Shown: positions 32,240-44,049 of the stretch, piece by piece
Layout of the letters: the number at the start of each line of letters is the position of its first letter
Position numbering within the stretch: position 1 is the stretch's first letter
From: Bidens hawaiensis
Taxonomy: Eukaryota > Streptophyta > Magnoliopsida > Asterales > Asteraceae
Direction of reading: 5' to 3'
DNA length: 64,000 bases
NCBI GenBank assembly: GCA_021521415.1
Contig: JAIQDT010014341.1
Span: 87,001-151,000, forward strand
The notes under the pieces: model-generated
The model's input: only the letters and a program-made list of their open reading frames with translations
Databases searched by the model: none
Told to the model about the DNA's origin: nothing
Program-made: the position numbers and the translations under genes

Positions 32240-34420
32240 GGTATCGTACTGTTAATACTAGTACAGTGTTTAAACCAAATCGGGCTGTATAACTAGTTTG
32301 GTTATAGCTGTTAGGCCCAGAACATGACCATAGTCTTAGATTGTGACGTTGTATACTATGAAATGATTAAAACTGGATTTGGCTCAGTTTCACCGTTTCC
32401 CGAGCCTAGCCAAGTTAATCGTTTATGCGTTTCGGGAATAGGTAAGATCATAAAAACTTAAGTAAATATATAGATAGATAAAATGATTTGATTTATGAAA
32501 GAAATTTAAGGTTTCGGTATCTGGTTTGATCGCAGGGTTCGTTTCCGTTTTCACACGGGTTTGATTATACAAAACACGTACAATCCACCCGAATTGTCCG
32601 GAATTCTCGTAAAAAGTTCGTTTTTATCAATTTCATTCAAAATTATGTCATTTGACCACTTTTGACATACCAGTCAGTCCATTAAACACAAAACTGTCGG
32701 TTTCGTTAAAACAATTATAATTTAAATCTTTGATTAATCATAACTAAATATGTACTTATATATAAATTATGTAATTTTTGTAAAAATACATTAAAATATA
32801 GAGAATTTTATAAAAATATTTTCAGAAATTTTATGATTAATTATTTATTTTTAAAAATTCATTTAATAGGTTATAATCGTGTAATAAATGGCCCGTTTAT
32901 ATCAAACGACCTCCGAAAAATCCGATAATTTTTAAAAATGGCCTCAATGTTATTAAATAGCCCCTGAAAAATCCCCAGAACCTAAATCGTTTGACAAAAT
33001 GCCTTTTTGTGCGTTTTTCGGCTGTTAAAATTCGGTTAAATCATAATTGCACAAACCATACTTAGGCATTTCCAATGATCCCTAAACTTTACCAGTGATC
33101 TTACCATCACATATTAATCACCAAAACCAAGTTTCATAATTTTTCAATATGTTTAGCTATTTTTCCCAAATAAACGCTCATAAACGGAAATAAATTCACC
33201 AAATATTCTCCGTTTATCAAAAAATTACCAAATTTGAACAGGGACTCATTTAAATGATCCCTAATGTCCCTGAAAATTTTCACAATCTAACAACAAGCAC
33301 GTCACAACCTAATACTAAACAGCCCTTAAACGAGTGTTACGGGTTTACCTTGTCGGTTTTCGATGAGTTTTGCTAGCTTAAACGACTTTCCGGGTCTCGG
33401 GTTGCAAACTCAGTGTATCTAAATATCATATAACATCAAACCAAGCATAAATCATCCATGTGACAGCCTTGATAATTAGGGTTTCGGTTTTGAGTTCAAA
33501 CCGAACTTTCAAACCGTAAAAATGTTGTATTCATGTTCTAATCCGCGTTTTTGACCAAAAAAAGTATATGTTCCTGGTTTGTAAACATGTTTAACATCAA
33601 AACATGATTTTACTTGATTTTTATGATTTTTGGATGGTTAAACATGTTTAAAACTAATCAAGGATTAATTTTTCATGGTTAAACTATGTTAATCATGGTT
33701 AAAATCAATGTAAAAATCAATATTTACCTTAGGGTTTTGATGAAGCTTGATGAAGAAGAGTATGTTCTGCTGATTTCTGGAATTTTTTTTTTTATAAATA
33801 TCTTCTTAATATTTACATATATATTATATTGTAAAGGGGTGGGCTTTCCCCCTTAGTTGCGGCCGCAAGCATATAAGGCCCATTGGGCCTTCTTTTTGGC
33901 CCAATGGTGCCTCGGTATTCGTGCCATACATAAACGTCAGTCCAAAATTTAATTCGGGTTCGGTTTTTTTGCAAGAAAACTAGTTCGGGTGTGAAAACCA
34001 GCGCGAAAACGTGTGTTTTTCAGCTTCTTTTTGTAAAATAAGAAAAACGTACTGACTCGTTGTAAAATTCCAAAATATTTTCACGGATTGCTTAGAACAT
34101 GTCATATAAGTGTTTTATAAATCTTTTTCGGCTTAACGGATGCTACAATGCTCGTTTTGATATTAACGATTGCGTTTAAGCTTATAGCGTATCGATAAAC
34201 AAAACCTTTTTCGTTTAAAGAGTTTTAAACGTACCGGGGCCTAAATATCAATATGTTAGCCTATATAATATATATATAACTCGTATATGACCCCTCAGTA
34301 TGTATACGGGTCATAATTAGTATCGGTCGGTTACTCGTTTAAGCACTACGAATTAACCGATTTATCGTTTACTTGCTACATAGTGAATATAATATACCTC
34401 GTTTTGTCACGAATGTCACA

Positions 34421-35310
34421 TGTCTACTTTACTTTGTTTACATTCCTATACGAGTAGTTAATTAGTAATCAACTCGTCTTGGCTAGTTTAACATAACAAT
34501 CTACTCGTATCTTTACTTTATGGTCTAAACTAGTCATTACACTATTGTTTTAAAGTTTTCGGGTTTATATGAATGTCTTGTTCTTGTTGCTTTGAACCCG
34601 CACATCAATGGAGGAGGAAATTGATAATATTGTAGTTTGTTACGGCGGAAAGTGGGAAGAAACAAAAGGAGCTACTGAGTATGTTTCGTTTGATTGTGGA
34701 CGACAAGGTGTATCTCGATCTTTGTGGTTCGGTTATTGTGAGTTTATAGATTTGGTAACTATTCGTTTTAAAATAGGTCATGTTAAACGATTATCTTATA
34801 AGTTATGTAATTACTCATATCCGGTATATACATGACGACTATGACATGAAGCTTTTTCTAAAACGTGCTAAAGGAAGACCAAATGAAGTCGTTTATGTCT
34901 ACGTTGTTGAGGATGACAATGGAGACTTTGCAAAAAAAAAAGTTTGATGTCGAATGAGTTACTTACAAACAAAAATGAAAAGGGGAAATCGGTGGGGTTT
35001 GTTATGGACTTGAATATACATTTGATTACTACTTAACTACTCGTATAGGAATGTAAACAAAGTAAAGTAGACAAGACGAGTAACTACCAATAAATTACTC
35101 GTATGGTTAATGTAAATCTGGTAACTTATCAGAACGAGTTGATTAACAATAAAATACTTGTATTGGGAATATAAACAAGGTAAACTAGTCATTACGAGTT
35201 AACTACAAATGAACTACTCGTAAGCGTAATGTTTACCGGATAAACTTATCCAGACGTGTTAGTTACCAACAAAATACTCGTATAATGGATATAAAGTAGT
35301 CGTTGACCTG
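34421..35310. mobile_element. DNA-transposon-like fragment with long inverted repeats (possibly Mutator-like)
   Basis: The arms 34421-34472 and 35022-35073 are inverted copies with 51 of 52 matches (TGTCTACTTTACTTTGTTTA...). Outside the right arm run four to five degenerate direct copies of a 59-60-bp unit (35040-35300) containing ACGAGT-TAACTAC-AATAAA-TACTCGTA; the left arm has related inverted units to about 34540. Gypsy-2 inserted exactly at TGTCT (34421), so further left-arm repeats were probably displaced. The interior holds a transposase-like coding fragment. Long inverted arms made of repeated units fit MULE or foldback elements; no intact transposase is present. Confidence 0.6.
34608..34955 (+). 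pseudogene. Fragment resembling the N-terminal domain of plant Mutator-like transposases
   Basis: An ATG at 34608 opens MEEEIDNIVVCYGGKWEETK and stays open to 34835. An alternative frame then continues with DDYDMKLFLKRAKGRPNEVV and a run of acidic residues to about 34930. A short N-terminal domain with CYGGKW and a later DDxxMKxFL...VYVxVVE pattern recalls the region in front of the DDE domain of plant MULE transposases (from memory). No zinc-binding or catalytic DDE part follows. It lies between the inverted arms, so it may be a captured piece in a non-autonomous element. Confidence 0.4.
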
Positions 35311-35470
35311 TATCTACTCGTAAAGACTGGTTGACAAAACAAACTAACCATTCCGGTTAGTGTTTTGTAAAACAAACCAGTTTGATGCATTTGGTAATCA
35401 AACTCATCGTCGTGGTTAGTTTGATAAAATAGTCGCAACTCTTAAGGTTTTATAATCTGCTCGTCGCGAC

Positions 35471-36100
35471 TAAATAATATCTTATTTACTCGTGTGGCGC
35501 TGATTAAGAGGGTTTAAACTTATTTAATCTTTACGAGTAGATTATTAGTGAAACACTTCGCTACGGTTAGTTTATAGACACGTGTCAAGTTTTAATTGGT
35601 TATACAAACTACTCGTGAATAATCATAAACTATTCGCCACGACTAGTTTATAATACCTATTTTGAGAATATGTTGAAAATGACACCTAAAACCTGAAAAA
35701 CCTAATCATAAATACCTATTTTGGGAATTTTCCCTAAAATAAAATGTAAAATATATGTATATTTGTTGTTCATTAAAAGAAGAACTAAATAATATCTTAT
35801 TTACTCGTGTGGCGCTGATTACGAGGGTTTAAACTTATTTAATCTTTACGAGTAGATTATTAGTGAAACACGTCGCTACGGTTAGTTTATAGACACGTGT
35901 CAAGTTTTAATTGGTTATACAAACTACTCGTGAATAATCATAAACTATTCGTCACGACTAGTTTATAATACCTATTTTGAGAATATGTTGAAAATGACAC
36001 CTAAAACCTGAAAAACCTAATCATAAATACCTATTTTGGGAATTTTCCCTAAAATAAAATGTAAAATATATGTATATTTGTTGTTCATTAAAAGAAGAAT
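35471..36100. repeat. Tandem duplication of 315 bp
   Basis: 35471-35785 and 35786-36100 are direct copies with only a handful of differences (for example ATTAAGAGGG/ATTACGAGGG, CACTTCGC/CACGTCGC, TTCGCCACG/TTCGTCACG). The unit carries the same ACTCGT/ACGAGT motifs as the neighbouring inverted-repeat element, so it is probably part of its right end. The 160 bp before it (35311-35470) holds the same motifs and a small hairpin, and no gene. Confidence 0.88.
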
Positions 36101-37014
36101 TAAATACTTAACTGTCTGCTTAATTTTTTTGTTTGTCTAGCTCCAATGATAAAAGCTTTTGACTTCCGATCCCCAATCAGCCAACACCAAATTAAAATAT
36201 ATAGCCTTCAAATTATTTTTCTTCTTCTGTCTTGTACGAACCACTCAACAATATCACAAAAGTGAGTTTTTTGATAGTATTAAAACTGCCTACATTGTTG
36301 CGTCGAACTTGTAGACTTCCTCGACAAAAATATCCAAAAACCCCAACAGTTGTAGAATCAGGAGGCGCCCAAAAGTTATTATATTCTCCTCTTCTTCCTG
36401 GCTGCCTCGTCTCTTTATATTCATTATATGGTAGGGTTTTTATTTTTATTCTCTCTATAATTAACAAAACTTGAGCCCCACTCCAAACTCCACCGATAAG
36501 CTTAATTTCATAGGCCCAATTGTCTCTCTCTTTTTGTTTACTTGCTTAGCCTTGGAGTCCATTTGAAATAGTTCAACGAGCTCCCCTGAACTTTGTAAAA
36601 AAAATAAAACTCATAAGTAACCGAAGCATGGATAACATGGAATTTTATATTTTAAAAGGCATGTGAACATGAAACTCCACAAATATGTGGCCATTTATTC
36701 CACCAATTATTACTTTGATGCCATTGTGGTCTCAAGTTTAGCATAAATACTTTAATTTATCTCGTTTAAAAATTTAATCTTTAAAATCCATTATGAGCCA
36801 AATAAAAATATATTCAATATAAAACTGGCTCAAAATACTTGAAACTGTAGGAAATATTTATATAATAACATGTATATTTTAAACCATATCAAAACACAAC
36901 TGTCTTCAATTCACCACTTGTCATGATAACTTTGAGAATTTTTGTTATTGAGTCAAAGTATAGTTTCTTAACTACGTCCACATTTGACGGTGGCATTTGT
37001 TCTCTGTGTAGTCT
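36101..37014. other. Unassigned intergenic stretch
   Basis: AT-rich, no recognised repeat or domain. Short open frames on both strands at 36213-36474 overlap each other and have no family resemblance. The missing 3' LTR of Copia-B was looked for here and not seen. Confidence 0.6.
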
Positions 37015-40000
37015 TTACCTTGTTGTTAGAATAGCGACACTTATAGTGGAAGCCCTTGATGTATATTGTCTTTTGGTTTGGGGTCTTCTTACATGCCCTT
37101 TGGCTTCATATATCTTCACAATCTCTTCTTTTCTCATCATAATCAACATTAAATAGTCACCTCCTTCCTGAGACAGAATTTTGATCATCCCCATTGTCTC
37201 CTTGTCAAATTGTTCACTTAGAGGAGATCTAGGTCTTTGTACTGGTTGTCTTTTAGGTCCACACTGTAGATACTGATGTCTCTTATGTTCTTCTTCTACT
37301 AGCTCCCAGCAGACCTTTTCAGTGTAAAATAGATCTTTCAATTTGGCTTGACCAAGATTATCAAACACACTTGCAGGCATTCCTTTGTTCAACTTGGCTT
37401 GCCTCAAGGTACGGATTCTTTCTGCATCTCCCTATGGAATCAGAATTTTCTTCAAATTAACTTCTAAAGGTTCTTTCTTCACTTTATATTTCAAGGATCA
37501 ATTTTGAGTTGGTTCTGCAGATTGGTATGATTCTTTCAACTCCTTCCTATACTTAGCAAGTTCTAACTCATATAATTCTTCTTTTTGAGTTGTAGTCAGC
37601 TTGCTAAGCTCATCTCCTACTCCCCTTGCTTCCATCAGCCTTTCAAGAAGAGTTATTTTATCTTGTGATAACTTCTTTCTTTCCTCCTCAGCCAACCATA
37701 CTTTGGCTCTATCAACATTTTCTCTCCTTATTCTGTTTTCTTCCTCCTCCAGTTTCAAATCCCTCAACCTTCTTTGTTTTACCTGTTCTACAACAGCATC
37801 AGCCTCCTCAGCTTGCAGTTTTTGTGAAATCTTTTTGAACATTTTCTCCACTTCCTTCCTGCTCATAGAATCTACTGCTTCATAGTCAATTCCATGTTCA
37901 ATCAAGAATCCACATTTACCCCCCGAATCTACTAAAAATCTGGTCAGTTCTTTTTTGCTGATATGAGATTCTTCTTTTAACTCTCCTTTTCTCTTCCTCT
38001 TAAATTTTTTCTTTTGTGGCTTTGTATACATTTTCTAAGTCTTCATAACTCATATGTCTCAGTTGTTTTTCGGAGTATTTATGAAGCTTGAGATACTTAA
38101 GATAATGTTGTGTTTGTCTCTTCTTTCTATCTCTGACTTTTCTCATCTCCTCCTTTTTCTTTTCAAATAATAAATCTAAATTTTTTCAGTCAATTCAGCT
38201 AACACTTCAAATCTGAATCCTTGAGCCATTAGACATGTTATTCTTGGATCTTTTCTCTTAAGTTGATCAAGTTTGCTTGAATATTTTCTCTGTGAACATT
38301 AGTCAAATTCACATGGAGAGAAGTATGTTCTTTTTTTTTTGTCTTTCAGTTCATCACCCTCCTCCTCATCTTCTAAATCAGATAGATCATTTAAACCATC
38401 AATTTGTGGCTCATGCTCCACATAATCTTCAGGTTTTATACTTTGTAAAGGGATAGCTTTACTTGGTTAATATGTTTTACTTTCATTCTCCCTTTGCCCT
38501 TGTCCTTTCTCTTTTTTCTACTTTCTTCTTTTTAGGCGTTGATCATTTGCATTTTTGATCATGTCTTCATGTATCGTTTTTGCATCAAAATCAGTCACTA
38601 ACTGCTTCTCAGGTTCTTCATTCATAGGTTCAGCAGTGGGAACAGTTTGTTCAGAAGTTTTGGGTTGTTGAAATTTATATATAACTAAGGCCAGAGCATT
38701 GTGTGCCTCCTCCGTCTATTGCAATCTCAGCAGTCCCTCAATAACCTCTTGTTCCACCTCCCCTTTCTCTTTATTTAGTCTTTTTCAATTCAAATTCTTC
38801 TAACAGAATCCACTGTTCCTCCATTTCCTTATCAGTTAGGAATATGCTTAATATATCTCTCTATTCACCAACAATCTTATCATGTATTTTTATCCCATCC
38901 TCCACAGATTCATCAATAAATAGAAGTTCGTCACTGGATTCTACTACTTTTTGTTTCAAAGGTTGCGGTCGGCCCTCATGTTCAGCAACAGCTTTACCTT
39001 TGATCCTCCTCCTTTCACCCCCCACATCTTCTAGTCTAGATGGTCCAATGTCTCTCACCATAATAGGTGGGAACTCATCTATTTCCTTCATTAACTCCTC
39101 CAATTCTTCATCAACCACCTTTTTCTTTAAAAGTTACTTCATCAACATCATCCTTTAATTCTTCTGTCTTGTCAGTCAAGGTTACAGTTTCACCTGAGAT
39201 TACCACTTCCTCAGTTTCACCTCCAGCTTCAACTGTTTTGTCCCTCAGAGCATCAGTCATTTCATCATCATATACAATTTCACACATGCAATCATGCATC
39301 ATCGTCAACTGCCTCCATAACCACATTCTCCACTATAGCTTCAACAATTATGTCATCATTCACCTCATCCTCATCATTCATTTCAACCTCATATTCATGC
39401 ATATTCACATCAAACTCAACATTCATATCAACAACATTTTCATATTCATGAACAGCCTCATCAACTCTCTCACCTATATTATAATCATGAGCAACATCAT
39501 TCGAAATATCAGCCTCATATCCTACATTTTTTGCCTCATACTCCCTCTCCTCCTCTTCCTCATCACTACCATATAAATCTCCAGCAGTTCTCAACGCTTC
39601 ATCATCATCAACAAACACACTAGAACAGGTAAATTCTCGCCCTGTTTTTGTGCATCTGAGGTCTTCTCAACTTCAGCCACCATGGTTTGAATTTTTAGAA
39701 GAGTTTGTTCTAGTTGAGACTCCAAATCTTTGTTCCTTTCTTTCAAGGCTTCATTTTCTTTCTTGAGATCATAGTTTTCAATTAAGATATATGTGTGTCG
39801 ATCAAGTAGTCACAATCTTGCATTAGGAGATGGGGAGTTAATTGGTGACAATGGAAAAGGATCAGGCAATTGTGTTGGTTGAGTAGTGTGAGGTGGGCTT
39901 TCAATAATGGTTTCACTTATGCTTTGCAAAGGGATAAGTGTTTGAATACGAAGTATGCTAGCTTGTTGGTCAATTGTGAAGGAGTATGTTGGTTATTGGT

Positions 40001-41289
40001 ATGGTATGTTAGGTTGGTTTATGAGATGGGATGGGATGAATTCTGGAATGTAGGGTTCATGTTCAAGTTGGGTTTAGGTTTGGGTTTGTATTTGGATTTC
40101 AGGTTCAGGTTAGGTTTGGGTTTGTGGGGAAGTGGGTGGTGATGGGATGTATGGTTCATAGATTTGGTCTTGATGTGGTGGTTAAGGGATATAGGGCTCA
40201 TGGGTTTGGTCTTGGGGTGGTGATTGGGTTTGTGGTGAAGTAGGTGGTGTAGAAACAAAGTTAACTATGTTCACGTCAGCATTATTCACAGTCTCCCACT
40301 GGACAAATGTCACAATCTCATACACAACATCATTCTCAACACCTCCTTGAGTAACAACATTCTCTCCTTCCTGCACATCATCTCCACCATCATCACTATT
40401 ATCATCAGAGTCAACCGCATCATCATCTCCTTCCTCATCACTATTCTCCTCATTACTGCTCACTCTCGATGAAGCAGATTCCTCCATGATCTTAACCTCA
40501 TTATCTACCAGCCATGGAAGGATATCATACTCCACTTCCGGGTTTGAACAACTAGTAGGATCCAATCTGTTGATTCTTTGAAATACATTGGGGTCTTGTA
40601 GAACATGGGTAATCCCGTATGTTGGAAGGTCAGTGCAAAATATTGAATATTATTTGAAGAAATCGATGATACATCAAGAATCAATCATTTTCGTCCTTCC
40701 TCAAGTTTACTACCAACCCTTTGAAAATCATTCTTGAAAAATTGAAAGGGCGATCATATACAACAGCAACAGTGGCTGTTGAGATCTCACGGCTCATCAG
40801 GGTCCAAGTTCTCCTTCTTGGTGTAAATCCCTGAATGATGTGGTGAATAAGAAACCTGTATAGTAATGGGAACATTCCTTTCTGGAATTGTCCTTCATTC
40901 ACATTTCCCTGATACCCCATTGTCTCTTGGAATATCCTCAACAATCTTTGGGTAGTGAAAGATAGTTGTGCTTCCAGATTATCTTACAGTTGGAGGCTTA
41001 CTCGGATAAGATTCTCAGTAATTTCAACCTCCCTTCCCAAAACCGTGGCCTCAATTCGTCGACCGTTAATATCATCTTCTAGTTGAGCTGATTTCCAGAA
41101 ATCCAAGTGATGATTTCTGTATATAACGAGGCTTTCCGTCAAAGCAAACCGAAGATTGGAGCACACCAACCATCTGGTCATTAGCTCCACATGCCTATTC
41201 TCCTCTGTAATTTGGAAAAAAGTGCACATATTGTGCTTCGGCCCAAATGGATACACCATTATTCTGTTCTTTGACAAATTTATAACCAA
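37015..41289 (-). pseudogene. Extra 3' ORF of Copia-B (function unknown), broken
   Basis: Downstream of pol, in the place where SIRE-type elements carry an env-like or additional ORF, minus-strand segments follow one another. 41289-40984 begins MVINLSKNRIMVYPFGPKHN; 40944-40681 is in the same frame after a stop (YRFLIHHIIQGFTPRRRTWT, FNFSRMIFKGLVVNLRKDEN). After frameshifts come very acidic low-complexity segments (40565-40182, 39618-39292, 39118-38861), a charged coiled-coil-like segment (38031-37498, many EE/KK/RR) and a basic end (37407-37015). From memory, proteins with this N-terminus occur beside copia pol in Asteraceae genome annotations, sometimes auto-named longin-like; I cannot check. 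No transmembrane segment was seen. Confidence 0.6.
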
Positions 41290-44049
41290 GTCGGAATTAA
41301 GTGGATGACTAATTATGGGTAGGATTAAAGAGCAACGTTTGGGTGTCTAGGTCGCGAGCAAAAGGATAATAATGCAAGAGAGAGAATGAAAAGGTGAAAA
41401 TGAAAACTTTTCTAAGTCCCTCTTTTATAGTATACCTTTGTGCATTTGAAAGTGAGTTTTAAATGATTTTTGTCATTTACTACATGAATACTACCAAAAA
41501 CCCAGATTTCAAATTTTCAAGCACAAAGCTTGCTCAATATAGTGTATTATCAAAGGTTTGCTCGTCCCCAAAGTTTGCTCATGTTTTAAAGTTATTAGAA
41601 ATAAACTAAGTAAATAAAATGAAAGAAGCTTACTCGAGTATACAAGATTGCTCGAGAAATTAATCACAAGCCATATTATCAAGTATAATTGATCAAATAG
41701 GCAACCTTGCTCGAGATCAATAAAGATCCCAAAATAGGAACTTAGAAATATTTCAAATGTCAAATCTTATTCGAATACCTTACCATCACAGAATTTTCTC
41801 GATTTTACTTAGAAAAGCAAAGAGTTAACATTGTTCAAAGATATAAATTCAAGTATACTCGTAAACAAAGTTTACTTGACAATTCTTCAAAAGTGCAAAG
41901 TGTGCTTAAGAAGACTTGATATATTAATCTTTAACATGCAACTGTGCTCAAAGCATAAAGTGTACTCGGAAAATAAAGTTTTATTGAAATCTTCTTAAAT
42001 ATGCAATTATGCTTGGAGAACACTTGAACTATTAGATTAATATACAAGTGTCCTCTAAGCATGAAGTTTGCTCGATAAATAAAGTTTACTCGAAAACACT
42101 TGCAGTTTTAGATAAAGTATTCAGTCATATTCAACACATAAGTAAATCAATATTTTACCAAGTATGCTTGACAAATTTACCATGTTTAATCAATAGAGCA
42201 AAACAGCAAGTAAATAGTGAAGATTACTCGAAAAATATTCATTTTGATCAATTTCAATTCAAAGTCATAAAGTATGATTGAAATAGACAAGTTTCAATTA
42301 AAACACATAAGTTTACTCGAAACTCATACATAAAGCATATTTCGACACATTTATATTAAACATTCATCAAGTATGATCGGATGAGTTGAAATTCTAATAA
42401 AACATCTAAGTTTACTCGAAAGTTCATACTCATCAAAGTTTACTCGCAAGTACATAATCAAACATATTCAGAGAAAACAAGTATCAAGTATGCTCAAATG
42501 AGTTAGACTTCAAATAAAACTCTTAACTTTACTAGAAAGTTCAAAAACATCAAAGTTTACTTTAATTTACATATTCAGACTTATTCACAGTGACAATGCA
42601 ACACTTTTTGACTTAAATCTTACTTTAAACAGTTTTTTCCTTTTTGGGTTCAAAGTTTAAGAGAAAATGGCGTATAATGAGATCAAATTTCAGTTAATTC
42701 ACTTCAAACCCTTTTCATTTTTTATGAAAAGATGTCAACATGGGATCATATTAATTAAGTCACCTTTCAATACTTCATTCTCAGCATTATTATCACACAT
42801 TAGGCAGGTGAATAGCAGGTAATTACTTAGCATGAATTCCATTACTTTGGTGATATGTTTAAGATTTAATTAGTTGCATAATACATAAATGGATAACACT
42901 TATTGCACTATAATATTCCATATCTCTTCTCAAGGCTTATTTAACTTTCTCCAGATCACCGCAAATTGACTTCAACCCCCAGATATTTGGTCAAAATATT
43001 TTATGACAGAACATTTTAAAAGTTTTTTTTAATAATTCAACTTTCAAACATTTGAGGTTGAACGTTGGACATACTTGCCATGCAATATGAACTTACAGGC
43101 CTCTCATTCAAGGTTGTAAGGACTTTTTTTGTTGCCCCACCTATGTAGTTCTAGTTTAAACCCACATGTTTGTAATTTTATCAACTTTTAGTTGATTTAT
43201 AATCTTTTTGCTCAAATTTGTTCTTTGTTATATATATAAAATGTTTCTTTTTAAGTAACCAAATACCAACATGCTTGTGTATGACTGGGTAATTACTTTT
43301 CTACCTATCATCAGAGAGATGTATCTTGAAACATGCATATTTCAACAATGTATCTACACATTAAGTTTAGCATATTCATTATGTTTATATCACCTTAGTT
43401 TTTACACATCATGGAAAGCTACCATACATATCAATGTCTGCACTAATAGTCTTTTCAGCCTACTAAATCCATATGATTGGTGTAAATAATCAATCTACTA
43501 TCATTTCCCATAAAGGTTGGATCAATTTTCATTGAAAAACCTTTTAAGCTTCTATAAAGCTTGAATTGAATAATCTTATCATTTCTCAACACCATTAACT
43601 TGATTAGTTTGTCAAAAACGATTTACTTTGAAAAACTTCATTGAAAAATGTTCATTTGAGAGCAAGTTTGATATCAAAGAAAATATTTGACACATGTAAT
43701 CAATAACATACTCAAGCATAATCAAAAATGAAAGGTATGCATTAACACAATCAGACTACCATCAAGTTCTATTTAAGATAAATCATGTATAATCTATCCT
43801 GTTCTAAGCACATTATCCTTTTAGATTATCAATTCATAAGAAAAATATATGATAAGCATGCAGATCAATATTTCAAAATAGATGGAAACACACCATTATC
43901 AATTATATAAACAAACCTAAGCATCATAGATACCTAAGTTTGACATAGTCATTTAACCACACATCAGTCAAAGAGAACACAACTTACTCACTCAAGGCCT
44001 TAAATCAGATAGTCAGTTAGCACATTGAGTATACATCATCAATAAGACT
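41290..44049 (-). other. Copia-B noncoding stretch between pol and extra ORF, with ACTCGA repeat
   Basis: About 2.8 kb without coding sense. From 41550 to 42570 roughly 25 degenerate copies of AAGTTTACTCGAAA (variants TTGCTCGA, TATGCTCA, TATGATTGA) recur every 20-60 bp. From 42600 to 44049 I see only AT-rich sequence. Confidence 0.65.

Larger units (their letters stand above)
6059..34420 (-). mobile_element. Gypsy-2: Ty3/gypsy chromovirus, minus strand, split by nested insertions
   Basis: This old element reads from its 5' LTR at 34420 down to its 3' LTR ending at 6059. Its own sequence is the 3' LTR (6059-6858), pol (6871-9496), protease and gag end (17702-18665), gag (28115-29307), an upstream ORF (29685-30421), PBS (30789-30800) and 5' LTR (30806-34420). 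Copia-A, Gypsy-3 and a Cassandra TRIM are inserted in it with perfect 5-bp target duplications, and Gypsy-1 is inserted in its 3' LTR. The base run TGTCT at 34421 is the expected right target duplication; the left one is outside the window. Stop codons and frameshifts make the element inactive. Confidence 0.9.
30806..34420 (-). repeat. 5' LTR of Gypsy-2 (about 3030 bp of its own, interrupted by Cassandra)
   Basis: On the plus strand it starts TGTCACACCCC after the PBS and ends AATGTCACA at 34420. Removal of the 580-bp Cassandra and one GGTAT copy leaves about 3030 bp. The last 800 bp align end to end with 6059-6858. The sequence is AT-rich without ORFs. AT-rich stretches at 32750-32850 and TATATATATAA near 34265 are present. 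Confidence 0.9.

Noticed and set aside
36213..36474. Overlapping open frames on both strands
   Set aside because: Neither shows a domain, and each is what a chance opposite-strand pair would look like.
39067..39576. 169-codon plus-strand frame
   Set aside because: It is antisense to the acidic low-complexity part of the Copia-B extra ORF; its Ser/Ile-rich make-up mirrors Glu/Asp codons on the other strand.
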